From NCBI GenBank assembly GCA_017532345.1, contig JAFXJJ010000019.1:1-37831 (forward strand): a stretch of 37,831 nucleotides of DNA, in the 5' to 3' direction. Origin of the DNA: Erysipelotrichales bacterium (GTDB lineage Bacteria > Bacillota_I > Bacilli_A > Erysipelotrichales > Erysipelotrichaceae). The notes under the pieces are model-generated. The model ran no database searches and was not told where the DNA came from. It was given only the letters and a program-made list of their open reading frames with translations. Of the stretch, positions 22,742-30,582 are shown piece after piece; within the stretch, counting starts at the first letter, position 1, and every line of letters starts with the position of its first letter. The translations under genes were made by a program, and so were the position numbers.

Positions 22742-24042
22742 TGAAACAGAAGATTAGTAAAAGTTTATGGATTGTTGCGATTATTGTTGCGGTGTTTTCA
22801 ATAGGAATCACTTCCTATGCAAGTAATGAAGTTTATGATGAACAAATATATGATGACTTAGTTACTACTGCTTCTGCGTTGTCAGATAATTTATCTTATG
22901 AAGAAATTAGTAAAATGAATTTGGCTGGTAAGGCATTACGTATTACTGTTATTGAATATGATGGTGAAGTTATATTTGATAGTGATGTTGATATTAGTCA
23001 ACTAGATAATCATATGAGTAGACCAGAGGTTCAAGAGGCAATTGAGAATGGTGTAGGTCGTGCTGTTCGTACTTCGGATACTCTTATGAAGAACACATAC
23101 TATGCTGCGATACGATGTGAAGACTATATACTTCGTGTGTCTAAAATGGCACATAGTATATTTGCAGTTTATATAACTGTTTTACCATTTATCGTTATAA
23201 TGCTGATATTGATGTTTGTTTTGATATTAGCAATTAGTCGTATTTTAACGAGAAGTATTATTGCACCTATAAACCAATTAGGTGATAATTTTAATACATC
23301 AAATGTAGAAGTATATGAAGAATTATCGCCGTTCGTAAATAAAATACGAGAACAACATGAACGTATTTTAATGAATGCGAATATGAGACAAGAGTTCACT
23401 GCTAATGTATCGCACGAATTAAAGACTCCTTTAACTGCGATTACTGGATATGCTGAACTAATTAAAAGTGGTATTTCTAATATTGATGACTCTCGTAAGT
23501 TTGCAGGTGAAATACACACCAACGCAACTAGATTATTATCATTAATTACCGATATTATTCGACTATCTGAATTAGATAGTGAAGGAACTACGATTACATA
23601 TGAGGAAGTCAATTTATACGAAATCGCGAAGACTGTCGCAAATAGTTTAAAGCTACTAGCTAATAAATTAAATGTAGAAATTAAGGTTGTTGGTAAGGAT
23701 TCATATGTATATGGCAATCGAGAAATGATGCATGAACTAGTCTATAATTTATGCGATAATGCGATTAAATATAATCGTGAAAATGGTTCAGTTACCATTT
23801 ATATTGAAGAGGAAAGTGGAAGAACAGTATTGAAGGTGTGTGATACTGGTATTGGCATTTCATTAGAAAATCAAGAACGTGTATTTGAGCGATTCTATCG
23901 AGTAGATAAATCGCGCTCTAAAAAGATTGGTGGTACTGGCTTAGGTTTAGCAATCGTTAAGCATATTGTACTTCAGCATAATGCTGAGATAAGTATTGAA
24001 AGTATTTTGAATAGAGGAACAGAATTTACAGTACGTTTTTAA
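22741..24042 (+). CDS. phoR: PhoR-type sensor histidine kinase
   Basis: A 433-residue membrane histidine kinase. One N-terminal membrane segment (about 8-26), an extracellular part to about residue 135, then a second segment (about 140-172) and a HAMP-like linker precede the HisKA domain with FTANVSHELKTPL (phospho-acceptor His225). The ATPase domain has N box NLCDNAIKYN, G1 DTGIG, F box FERFYRVDKSRS and G2 GGTGLGLAIVKH. The extracytoplasmic domain is short, smaller than a full sensor PAS pair, and there is no clear intracellular PAS before HisKA. Translationally coupled to phoP (TAATG). Ends in a strong terminator. Confidence 0.84.
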   Translation: MKQKISKSLWIVAIIVAVFSIGITSYASNEVYDEQIYDDLVTTASALSDNLSYEEISKMNLAGKALRITVIEYDGEVIFDSDVDISQLDNHMSRPEVQEAIENGVGRAVRTSDTLMKNTYYAAIRCEDYILRVSKMAHSIFAVYITVLPFIVIMLILMFVLILAISRILTRSIIAPINQLGDNFNTSNVEVYEELSPFVNKIREQHERILMNANMRQEFTANVSHELKTPLTAITGYAELIKSGISNIDDSRKFAGEIHTNATRLLSLITDIIRLSELDSEGTTITYEEVNLYEIAKTVANSLKLLANKLNVEIKVVGKDSYVYGNREMMHELVYNLCDNAIKYNRENGSVTIYIEEESGRTVLKVCDTGIGISLENQERVFERFYRVDKSRSKKIGGTGLGLAIVKHIVLQHNAEISIESILNRGTEFTVRF

Positions 24043-24068
24043 CTCTTAGTTATCTAAGAGTTTTTATT
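24041..24068 (+). terminator. Terminator of phoPR
   Basis: Stem AACTCTTAG/CTAAGAGTT, loop TTAT, followed by TTTATTTG. It starts at the stop codon. Confidence 0.88.
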
Positions 24069-24095
24069 TGTTTTAAATAGGTTATATGGTATAAT
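24068..24095 (+). promoter_or_regulatory. Promoter of the yqeG-mtnN operon
   Basis: TTGTTT (24068-24073), 16 nt, TATAAT (24090-24095). Predicted start near 24102, just before SD TAGGAGGT (24107-24114). The ATG at 24094 lies inside the -10 and cannot be the start of yqeG. Confidence 0.72.
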
Positions 24096-24120
24096 GTTAA
24101 GTGGATTAGGAGGTATTTTT

Positions 24121-24645
24121 TTGATTAAATTATTTTTACCTAAAATGTATATTAAGAATTTCCAATGCTTAAATCTTGAAAGCTTAAAAGCGAAAGGAAT
24201 TAAAGTATTGATTTGTGATATAGACAATACGTTAGCACCTCATGATGAAGCTAAGCCAACTGAAACTGCAGTTGCATTTATTGAAAAAGCTAAAAGTATG
24301 GGGTTTAAAATTGCTGTTGTTAGTAATAATACCAAGGCAAGAGTATCGACATTCTGTGATGGATTAGATGTATTTTACGTAAATTCAGCTAAGAAACCAT
24401 TGCCTTTTGGTTTTATAAAAATACGCAAGCATTTTGGTGTTGAGAAGCATCAAATTGCGATGTTAGGTGACCAATTACTTACAGATATGTTTGGGGCTAA
24501 TTTTTATGGGGTTTTTCCAGTATTAACTAGTCCTCTTGTAATTCGTGATATTGCGATAACTAAATTCAATCGTAAATTAGAAAATAAGGTATTTGATGCA
24601 TTAGCTAAGAAAAAGATGCTTGTAAGAGGTGAATACTATGAGTAA
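24121..24645 (+). CDS. yqeG: YqeG family HAD-IIIA phosphatase
   Basis: A 174-residue HAD subfamily IIIA phosphatase of the YqeG family, found at the head of this conserved ribosome/NAD operon; substrate unknown. Motif I is ICDIDNTLAPHD, motif II AVVSNNTKARV, then KKPLPFGFIKI for the lysine and MLGDQLLTDMFGAN for motif IV. TTG at 24121 is chosen as start. It lies 7 nt after GGAGG and gives the usual N-terminus (LIKLFLPKMYIKNF). The ATG at 24094 is part of the promoter. The next gene overlaps its end by 8 nt. Confidence 0.9.
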   Translation: MIKLFLPKMYIKNFQCLNLESLKAKGIKVLICDIDNTLAPHDEAKPTETAVAFIEKAKSMGFKIAVVSNNTKARVSTFCDGLDVFYVNSAKKPLPFGFIKIRKHFGVEKHQIAMLGDQLLTDMFGANFYGVFPVLTSPLVIRDIAITKFNRKLENKVFDALAKKKMLVRGEYYE

Positions 24646-25705
24646 ATGTGTTGGTTGTGGTGTTGAACTACAAAATGAAGATCCTAAGCAAATAGGCTAT
24701 ACTCCTAAATTAGATGGTGAGTATTGTCAAAGATGCTTCCGTCTAAGAAACTATGATGATGTGACATTATTAGTCAAGCAAGGAGAAACAGATTCTAGAA
24801 TTTATGAAGAGATTCGTAAAATGGATTGTTTAGTATGTCTAGTTGCTGATTTATTTGATTTTGAAGGATCAATGATTCCTGGACTTCAAAGACATATTGG
24901 TAATAAAGATGTACTTTTAATTGGTACGAAAAGAGATTTATTACCTTTAACTTTATCAGGTAATAAATTATACAATTGGATTAGAAGCAAATTAAAAGAA
25001 GAAAATCTATATGTAAAAGGTATATGTGTAAGTGCTTATAAAGGTAAAGATGGAGTTGATGAAATCTGTGATGCCATCACTACATTAGCTAATGGCAGAC
25101 CGGTCGTATTTATGGGTGTTGCTAATGCTGGTAAGAGTACATTAATCAATGCTATCTTACGCAAAGAAAGTATCACTACTTCACGTTATCCAGGTACTAC
25201 CATTGATATGATGAAGCTTGATACTGAAATAGGCACAATTTATGATACACCTGGTGTAATGCGTAAGGATAATGTAGTACATTATGTTGATGCTAATGAT
25301 TTGAAGAAGATTATTCCATCAAAGACACTTAAGCCAAGAAATTATCAGTTATATGAACCTCAAAGCTTAGCGATTGGTGGTGTAGCACGATTGGATTTTC
25401 CTGATGGTAAAGATGTAACAGTGACATGTTATTTCAATGATGCTATTGATATCCATCGTGGTAAACATGAAAAAGCCGATGAATTATGGAGTCGTCATTA
25501 CGGTGAATTATTAAAACCTATTTGTAATACGGCAGAAAGCTTTACAGATTTCAGACGTTATGATTTCTCATTAGCTGAAAATGAAAAGTGTGATGTAATG
25601 ATTCATGGATTTGGATGGGTATGTATAAATACAACTAAGAAGCAAAGACTAACTGTATATTTACCTGCTTCAATCGGTGTATCAAAAGGAATTAGTAGAG
25701 TGTGA
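24638..25705 (+). CDS. yqeH: Ribosome biogenesis GTPase YqeH
   Basis: A 355-residue circularly permuted GTPase needed for 30S subunit assembly. An N-terminal zinc finger has CVGC and YCQRC (residues 4-35). The G motifs come in permuted order G4 (GTKRDLLP), G5, G1 (GVANAGKST), G2, G3 (YDTPG). A C-terminal region follows that binds rRNA. The frame starts at a GTG at 24629, but this is inside the SD AGAGGTG (24625-24631), so the ATG at 24638 is used. It overlaps yqeG by 8 nt. In many Bacilli aroE comes next; here yhbY follows directly. Confidence 0.95.
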   Translation: MSKCVGCGVELQNEDPKQIGYTPKLDGEYCQRCFRLRNYDDVTLLVKQGETDSRIYEEIRKMDCLVCLVADLFDFEGSMIPGLQRHIGNKDVLLIGTKRDLLPLTLSGNKLYNWIRSKLKEENLYVKGICVSAYKGKDGVDEICDAITTLANGRPVVFMGVANAGKSTLINAILRKESITTSRYPGTTIDMMKLDTEIGTIYDTPGVMRKDNVVHYVDANDLKKIIPSKTLKPRNYQLYEPQSLAIGGVARLDFPDGKDVTVTCYFNDAIDIHRGKHEKADELWSRHYGELLKPICNTAESFTDFRRYDFSLAENEKCDVMIHGFGWVCINTTKKQRLTVYLPASIGVSKGISRV

Positions 25706-25714
25706 GGATAATTT

Positions 25715-26008
25715 ATGTTAACAAATAAACAAAAAGCATATTTAAAAGGCTTAGCTAATAGCTTAAGTCCAGTAACTCAAATTGGTAAGGATGGAGTTAC
25801 ATATAATGTTATTGAGAGTGTAGATAATGCGCTTGAAGCTAAAGAATTAATTAAGTTAAGTGTACTAAAAACTTGTCCACAAGAAGTTAATGAAGTTGCG
25901 ATTGAACTTGCAAGTGAAACACATAGTGATGTAGTTCAAATGATTGGTAGAGTAATTGTATTATTCCGTGTTAATCGTAAGAAAGGCAAAATTGAATTAC
26001 CACGATGA
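25715..26008 (+). CDS. yhbY: YhbY (YqeI) CRM-domain RNA-binding protein
   Basis: A 97-residue protein consisting of one CRM domain. The fold signature is visible in LTNKQKAYLKGLANSLSPVTQIGKDGV at the N-terminus and the conserved Gly-Arg-Val-Ile-Val-Leu-Phe-Arg near the C-terminus. It associates with pre-50S particles in characterised bacteria and is thought to help ribosome assembly. GAGGAT lies just before the ATG. The 3' end overlaps the next start (ATGA), so translation is coupled. Confidence 0.93.
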   Translation: MLTNKQKAYLKGLANSLSPVTQIGKDGVTYNVIESVDNALEAKELIKLSVLKTCPQEVNEVAIELASETHSDVVQMIGRVIVLFRVNRKKGKIELPR

Positions 26009-27027
26009 AAAAGATAGGGATACTAGGAGGCACATTCAATCCAATTCATGAAGGGCATATTTACTTGGCGAAACAGGCGATTACAAAATTAGGATTAGAT
26101 GAAGTATTATTAATCCCTAATAGGGTTTCACCATTTCGTACAAGCGAAGAAATCGTTGATTATGATAAGCGTTTTAAGATGTGTGAGATTGCTGTAGCGA
26201 ATGAAAAACAAATCTTTGTATCAGATGTAGAGAAAAATCTTCCAATGCCTTCATATACAATAAATACGATTGAAGAATTAAAGAAGGGTAATGATAATTC
26301 TTATTATCTTTTAATTGGTGATGATCAAGCTACTAAGTTTACTGAATGGAAGGATTATGATAAAATCCTTGAATTAGTAGAAGTTGCTGTATTTTTAAGA
26401 AATGAATCAACATTAGATTTAGACTATAACTATACAAAAGTACAATGTGATTTACATCCAGCAAGTGCTACTGATATTAGAAATGGTAACTTTCTATATC
26501 TAAACAATAACGTAAAAGATTATATACTACAAAATGAATTATATATTCATGAAATTGTACGTTCACATATGTCCCAAAGAAGATATGAACATTCTTTGAG
26601 TGTACAAAAGGTATCAATCGAATTAGCGAAGCTACATAATCTTAGTGTTTATAAAGCTTCCTTAGCTGCCTTACTTCATGATATATGCAAAGAAATGGAT
26701 AAAGAGCTTACTGCTCAGTATATGGAATTAGAAGATGAAACTGCTAGAAGTCTTCATCCTAATGTTCATCATCAGTTTGTGGGTGCGAGATATGTAGAAG
26801 AAAAACTACAAATTCAAGATACTGATATATTAGATGCAATCAGATATCATACGACAGGTGGATTAGATAATCCATATGTATATATTTTATTTATTGCTGA
26901 TAAGATAGAACCATCAAGAGGCTATGATGCAACTCAAGAGATGGAACTAGCAAAGATAGATTTAAAAACAGCTTATGATTTTGTTAAATGTAAACAACAA
27001 GCATTTATAGGAAAGGAAAGTAAATAA
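26005..27027 (+). CDS. nadD: Fusion of NadD (nicotinate-nucleotide adenylyltransferase) and YqeK HD phosphohydrolase
   Basis: A 340-residue fused protein. Residues 1-185 are NadD, which makes deamido-NAD from NaMN and ATP: LGGTFNPIHEGH carries the HxGH-type nucleotidyltransferase site (His15, His18), and SATDIRNG the C-terminal ISSTxIR-like motif. Residues 190-340 are YqeK: RRYEHSLSVQKVSIELA, LAALLHDICKEM for the HD pair, and HH/HTTG metal ligands. YqeK-type enzymes hydrolyse Ap4A or related dinucleotides. In Bacillus these are two adjacent genes. The start overlaps yhbY by 4 nt, and rsfS overlaps the end by 1 nt. Confidence 0.93.
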   Translation: MKKIGILGGTFNPIHEGHIYLAKQAITKLGLDEVLLIPNRVSPFRTSEEIVDYDKRFKMCEIAVANEKQIFVSDVEKNLPMPSYTINTIEELKKGNDNSYYLLIGDDQATKFTEWKDYDKILELVEVAVFLRNESTLDLDYNYTKVQCDLHPASATDIRNGNFLYLNNNVKDYILQNELYIHEIVRSHMSQRRYEHSLSVQKVSIELAKLHNLSVYKASLAALLHDICKEMDKELTAQYMELEDETARSLHPNVHHQFVGARYVEEKLQIQDTDILDAIRYHTTGGLDNPYVYILFIADKIEPSRGYDATQEMELAKIDLKTAYDFVKCKQQAFIGKESK

Positions 27028-27350
27028 TGGAGTTAATTGATATTTTAATTAAAGCAATTGATGATAAGAAAGGAGAGAATATTGCTCGTATAAACTTTCA
27101 AGGTACACATGCAATTATGGACGATATGCTTATTTGTGATGTATCGAATAATCGTTTGATGATGGCTATCGTTGATGAGCTAGAAGATGTATGTGCACAA
27201 AATGGATATTATGAGTGCCGTAAAGAAGGTAATGAACATAGTGATTGGGTACTGTTCTATTGTAACCATATTGCTGTCTCAGTATTCTTAAAGGATGCTC
27301 GTGAATTCTATAATATTGAACGTTTGTGGCAAGATTTCTTAGTGAAGTAA
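27027..27350 (+). CDS. rsfS: Ribosomal silencing factor RsfS
   Basis: A 107-residue protein of the RsfS/Iojap family that binds L14 on the 50S subunit and blocks subunit joining in poor nutrient conditions. The pattern ARINFQGTHAIMDDMLICDVSNNRLMMAIVDELED is diagnostic, and the C-terminal half has SDWVLFYCNHIAVSVFLKDAREFYNIERLW. Length is normal. It starts on the stop codon of the nadD/yqeK fusion (TAATG) and is followed by the methyltransferase gene after one base. Confidence 0.94.
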   Translation: MELIDILIKAIDDKKGENIARINFQGTHAIMDDMLICDVSNNRLMMAIVDELEDVCAQNGYYECRKEGNEHSDWVLFYCNHIAVSVFLKDAREFYNIERLWQDFLVK

Positions 27351-27351
27351 A

Positions 27352-28077
27352 ATGGATAGTTATACAAATTTGGCGTCATATTATGATATGTTAATTAGTG
27401 ATGATGATGCACAAGAATTGTATCTAGAATTCACTAGAAAATATATGTATGGTAGTGATGTATTAGAATTAGGGTGTGGTAGTGGAATATTAGCTGATAA
27501 GTTATATACTAATAATCCTGGTTTAAAAATCGTTGCAACTGACTTATCGAAGGATATGATTAATGTCGCAAGCGAAAACTATGGCACTGACAATATCGTA
27601 TTTGAAGTAATGGATATGTGTGAAAATAAGTATCATAATGAGTTTGATAGTGTATTATGCTATTGTGACTCTTTAAATTATGTGTTGGGAATTGAAAATA
27701 TTCGTAAAGTATTTGAAGGTGCATACGATGCTTTAAAGGATAATGGTGTCTTTATTTTTGATGCACATAGTACTACACGTTTAGATGAGTTTAAAGAAGG
27801 GTATGATGAAAGTTTCATTTTTGACGAATTGGAATACTCTTGGCATATAAGTACTGAGAATAACTACATCAAACAAATATTACGTGTATGGGATGACAGT
27901 ATTGTACCAACTTACTTTTTTGAAGAACATCATTTACAAGAAATCTATGAGCCAAGTCAATTAATTGATTTATTAAAAGAAATAGGCTTTACAGTTGATG
28001 TTTATACAGATTTTAATTATCATGGAATAAAAGATGGAGAAAAGCAATTTTATATTTGCAAGAAGGAGAACATATGA
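27352..28077 (+). CDS. Class I SAM-dependent methyltransferase (YqeM-like)
   Basis: A 241-residue methyltransferase in the position of yqeM. Motif I is VLELGCGSGILADKL (about residues 40-54), the acidic residue after strand 2 is in ATDLSKDMI, motif II/post-II FDSVLCYCDSLNYV, and a later beta strand DNGVFIFDAHST. The C-terminal half is an insertion typical of YqeM proteins. The substrate is unknown. It starts 1 nt after the rsfS stop, with a weak SD in the end of rsfS. The stop overlaps the mtnN start as ATGA. Confidence 0.88.
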   Translation: MDSYTNLASYYDMLISDDDAQELYLEFTRKYMYGSDVLELGCGSGILADKLYTNNPGLKIVATDLSKDMINVASENYGTDNIVFEVMDMCENKYHNEFDSVLCYCDSLNYVLGIENIRKVFEGAYDALKDNGVFIFDAHSTTRLDEFKEGYDESFIFDELEYSWHISTENNYIKQILRVWDDSIVPTYFFEEHHLQEIYEPSQLIDLLKEIGFTVDVYTDFNYHGIKDGEKQFYICKKENI

Positions 28078-28739
28078 TTGGAATTATCGCTGCAATGAAA
28101 GAAGAATTAGCTGAAATCGAAGCATTAATGACTGAAACAAAAGAAGAGATTATTCATAATACATGCTTCGTTACTGGGAAAATGGAAGGTAAGGAAGTAG
28201 TTGCTGTTTTAAGTCGTGTGGGTAAGATTAATGCAACTGTATCTACAATGTTGTTACTAGAAAGATTTAATATTGATAAGATTATTAATGTTGGTAGTGC
28301 AGGTGGTCTAAAACATGATATGCGTTTAAAGGATGTTGTTATTTCTACTAAGGTTAAACAACATGATATGAACATCGAATTATCTGGACAACCAATGTAT
28401 TTTGATGCAGATGAAGAGTTAGTAAAGAAGGCTTTTGAGGCAAGTAAGTTAATTCCTAATATTACTGTTAGTAAAGGGTTAATTGTATCTGGAGATCAAT
28501 TTGTAATGGCTAATGAAGCAACTCATATTGTTGAGAAATTCCCAGATGCATTATGTAGTGAAATGGAAGCAGCAGCTGTTGCAAATACTTGTTGGAGAAT
28601 GGAAGTACCATTTGTAGTTATTCGTTCAATTTCAGATTTCCCTCATACTGGAGAAAATGAAATGACATTTGAAGAATATTTAGTATACGCTGCTAGAAAT
28701 TCAGCAATCGTTACGCAAGCATTAGTTAAAAGCTTATAA
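28074..28739 (+). CDS. mtnN: 5'-methylthioadenosine/S-adenosylhomocysteine nucleosidase
   Basis: A 221-residue MTA/SAH nucleosidase (Pfs). It hydrolyses MTA and SAH to adenine and the thio sugar, recycling methionine and starting autoinducer-2 precursor formation. MIGIIAAMKEEL at the N-terminus, INVGSAGGL in the purine/ribose site, SEMEAAAVA and ISDFP (catalytic aspartate) are all present. The frame starts at a TTG at 28056, but AGAAGGAG lies just before the ATG at 28074, which is used here. It removes the SAH left by methyltransferases such as its upstream neighbour. Ends the operon. Confidence 0.96.
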   Translation: MIGIIAAMKEELAEIEALMTETKEEIIHNTCFVTGKMEGKEVVAVLSRVGKINATVSTMLLLERFNIDKIINVGSAGGLKHDMRLKDVVISTKVKQHDMNIELSGQPMYFDADEELVKKAFEASKLIPNITVSKGLIVSGDQFVMANEATHIVEKFPDALCSEMEAAAVANTCWRMEVPFVVIRSISDFPHTGENEMTFEEYLVYAARNSAIVTQALVKSL

Positions 28740-28745
28740 GAAAAC

Positions 28746-28776
28746 AAGGTCATATCAAATTAGATATGACCTTTTT
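28746..28776 (+). terminator. Terminator of the yqeG-mtnN operon
   Basis: An 11-bp stem, AAGGTCATATC/GATATGACCTT, loop AAATTA, followed by TTT. It lies 6 nt after the mtnN stop. Confidence 0.85.
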
Positions 28777-28804
28777 ATAAAAAGAAAAGAAGCTTTCGCT
28801 TCTT
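28777..28804 (-). terminator. Terminator of the thioredoxin-like gene
   Basis: Stem AAGAAGC/GCTTCTT, loop GAAA on the - strand, followed by TTCTTTTTATA. It touches the stop codon of the - strand gene. Confidence 0.78.
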
Positions 28805-29309
28805 ATTCAAATTCTACACTTGTGTTTGTTTCTAACCAAGATTTAACTTCACTTCTAGTAAATGGTTTTTCAACATCATATTCTAAAGCAGATACAGGAT
28901 GTAGAACACCTTCATCATCAGCTTCATAAGCAACGAAAGCAGGGAACGAAGAGAATCCATATTCGCTCTTTAATTTAGAAGCAGTTACGTATTCTAATTC
29001 AGATACAACCATAAACTTAAATGGTAATTCATATGTACTTGATAAACCTAAATCTCTAGCAACTAAACATAAGATTTGGTCAATAACATAATCACTGTCT
29101 TCATCGTTATCATAATAGAAAACAATGTTTTCAGCTTCAGGATTAGGCATTGCTCTTGCATTTAGCATTTGAGAAGTAGTAATAAATTCTTCCATTGAAG
29201 CAACATTAGTGCTAGGCTCTTCAGTAGGCGCAAACATTTTAAATGTAGCATAACTCCATGACATTACTGTACTGACTAACATCAGTGAAATAATAGTTTT
29301 CTTTAACAT
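28803..29309 (-). CDS. Membrane-anchored protein with a possible thioredoxin-like fold
   Basis: A 168-residue protein with an N-terminal signal anchor (KK followed by IISLMLVSTVMSWSYA, residues 3-20) and an outer domain. Residues 60-150 read like a thioredoxin fold: a first strand NIVFYYDNDEDSDYV, a long helix, a strand FKFMVVSE and a Phe-Pro-Ala-Phe motif that could be the cis-proline loop (SSFPAFVAYE). The active-site Cys-x-x-Cys is missing: the position after the first strand is acidic instead. The function is unknown, and fold and location are inferred. An AAGGAG SD precedes the ATG. It is monocistronic with its own promoter and terminator. Confidence 0.72.
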   Translation of the reverse strand: MLKKTIISLMLVSTVMSWSYATFKMFAPTEEPSTNVASMEEFITTSQMLNARAMPNPEAENIVFYYDNDEDSDYVIDQILCLVARDLGLSSTYELPFKFMVVSELEYVTASKLKSEYGFSSFPAFVAYEADDEGVLHPVSALEYDVEKPFTRSEVKSWLETNTSVEFE

Positions 29310-29338
29310 AAAGTTCTCCTTTTTTACTAGGCTTTACC

Positions 29339-29367
29339 ATAATATCACAGTTTATAGAGAATTGCAA
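29339..29367 (-). promoter_or_regulatory. Promoter of the thioredoxin-like gene
   Basis: On the - strand, TTGCAA (29367-29362), 17 nt, TATTAT (29344-29339). Confidence 0.7.
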
Positions 29368-29542
29368 ATGATTTAATATGTAAATGTTTAAAAGTAACAC
29401 TAATTATAGGAAAATGTGTCATATTTTTACGAGAATTGACAATAATTATGAATTATACTTAAAACAGAAAATTTATGATGTATTAGAGTTAAATAAGAGG
29501 ACATTATATTTTCATTTACGACTTTAATTTTATATGAAATCT

Positions 29543-29551
29543 TGGTAGAAT
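29543..29551 (+). promoter_or_regulatory. Extended -10 promoter of the membrane protein/dnaD/nth operon
   Basis: TGGTAGAAT, an extended -10. A weak TTTAAT lies 17 nt upstream. If correct, the mRNA would start near 29558, just before the SD. In the remaining intergenic stretch (29370-29540) I see nothing beyond A/T-rich DNA with an isolated TTGACA near 29436 lacking a -10. Confidence 0.5.
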
Positions 29552-29567
29552 AATACTGGTGATAGTA

Positions 29568-30032
29568 ATGAAAAAGAGAATATTTGAAATTTTATTTATA
29601 GTAGCAATGATAATTACTATTATTGGAATGCTTTCTTTTATAGTATTTTATTATGTAGGATCATATGACATGTATGATGAAAGTGTTGGGATGAAATATT
29701 GTGAAGTGATTGCTGATAAGAGTGGTTCTGAAGTAAATACTGTTTTAAATGACTTTATGTATAATAGTGATAAGTATTATTCATGTGTAATTGGTGATAC
29801 TATTCCATTAATTTATATTATCGATTCTGAAGGGAAAGTAGTACTTTATAAGAATTATACTAAGTATAAAGAAGTGGCAGATAAATTAGATGGAAAAGTA
29901 AGTTATGGATTATATGAAGATAAGATTGTTGTAGTTGAAAAGATTATACGTAAAGATTCATTAGATATTTATTATTATGATGAACAGGGTAATCTTATAT
30001 TTGATTTGAAGGGAATGGATAGTAATGAGTAA
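29568..30032 (+). CDS. Small single-span membrane protein of unknown function
   Basis: A 154-residue protein with one N-terminal membrane segment (about residues 6-30, after Lys-Lys-Arg) and an outer domain of about 120 residues with repeated Tyr/Asp and Lys/Val strands. This pattern is compatible with an extracellular beta-rich sensor domain of the PAS/Cache type (PLIYIIDSEGKVVLYKNY resembles one). I do not recognise the family. The ORF extends to a GTG at 29559 lying in the SD GGTGA, so the ATG at 29568 is used. It overlaps dnaD by 8 nt (ATGAGTAA), so the two are cotranslated. Confidence 0.7.
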   Translation: MKKRIFEILFIVAMIITIIGMLSFIVFYYVGSYDMYDESVGMKYCEVIADKSGSEVNTVLNDFMYNSDKYYSCVIGDTIPLIYIIDSEGKVVLYKNYTKYKEVADKLDGKVSYGLYEDKIVVVEKIIRKDSLDIYYYDEQGNLIFDLKGMDSNE

Positions 30033-30582
30033 ACAAGCTTGGTGGAAGAAAAGTTATATTGATAGAAGGACATATTTATTAGAAATATTTGAAAATACAA
30101 CATTTTCTGATAGTGATATGATGCTTATATTAATGATGGATTTATTAAATGAGAAAAGTGATAATGTGACTATTGAAGATTTGGCAAAAGTTTTAAAACG
30201 TACTGTCACTGAGATATTAGAGTCTTTAAATCGATTGGCAACAGAAGGTTGGATTATCATTAATGTTACTAGTAAAAGTTTTACGTTTTCATTAGATCCA
30301 ATTTTTGAACTTAAACCGGTTAAGGATATTTCTCAGACATTATTTGATAAGTTTGAAGAACAAATGGCTAGACCGTTAACTTCAACAGAGATGAATAAAT
30401 TAGGTGAGTGGATGCAATTATATGATGAAGATATGATTGAAGCTGCATTAAGAGAAGCAGTTATTTACCAAAAGCTAAGTTTCCCATATATCAATAAAAT
30501 ATTAGAAACATGGCGCTTACAAAATAGAACGACTGAGGACAACAACGATGAGAAGCAAGAAAGATATACAAGACATATATAA
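30025..30582 (+). CDS. dnaD: DnaD family primosome protein
   Basis: A 185-residue DnaD-like replication protein. The N-terminal winged-helix domain spans about residues 20-95 (MLILMMDLLNEKSDNVTIEDLAKVLKRT followed by EGWIIINV), and the C-terminal DnaD/DnaB2 domain about 110-170 (MARPLTSTEMNKLGEWMQLYDEDMIEAALREAV, ending in the YINKILETWRLQN motif, matching the YxxxILxxW signature). It remodels DNA at oriC and restart sites with DnaB/DnaI. Overlaps both its upstream neighbour (8 nt) and nth (35 nt), the same dnaD-nth order as in Bacillus. Confidence 0.92.
   Translation: MSKQAWWKKSYIDRRTYLLEIFENTTFSDSDMMLILMMDLLNEKSDNVTIEDLAKVLKRTVTEILESLNRLATEGWIIINVTSKSFTFSLDPIFELKPVKDISQTLFDKFEEQMARPLTSTEMNKLGEWMQLYDEDMIEAALREAVIYQKLSFPYINKILETWRLQNRTTEDNNDEKQERYTRHI

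Noticed and set aside
29430-29460. Isolated TTGACA at about 29436 as a promoter
   Set aside because: No -10 hexamer occurs at 16-18 nt, and a better extended -10 for the downstream gene lies at 29543-29551.
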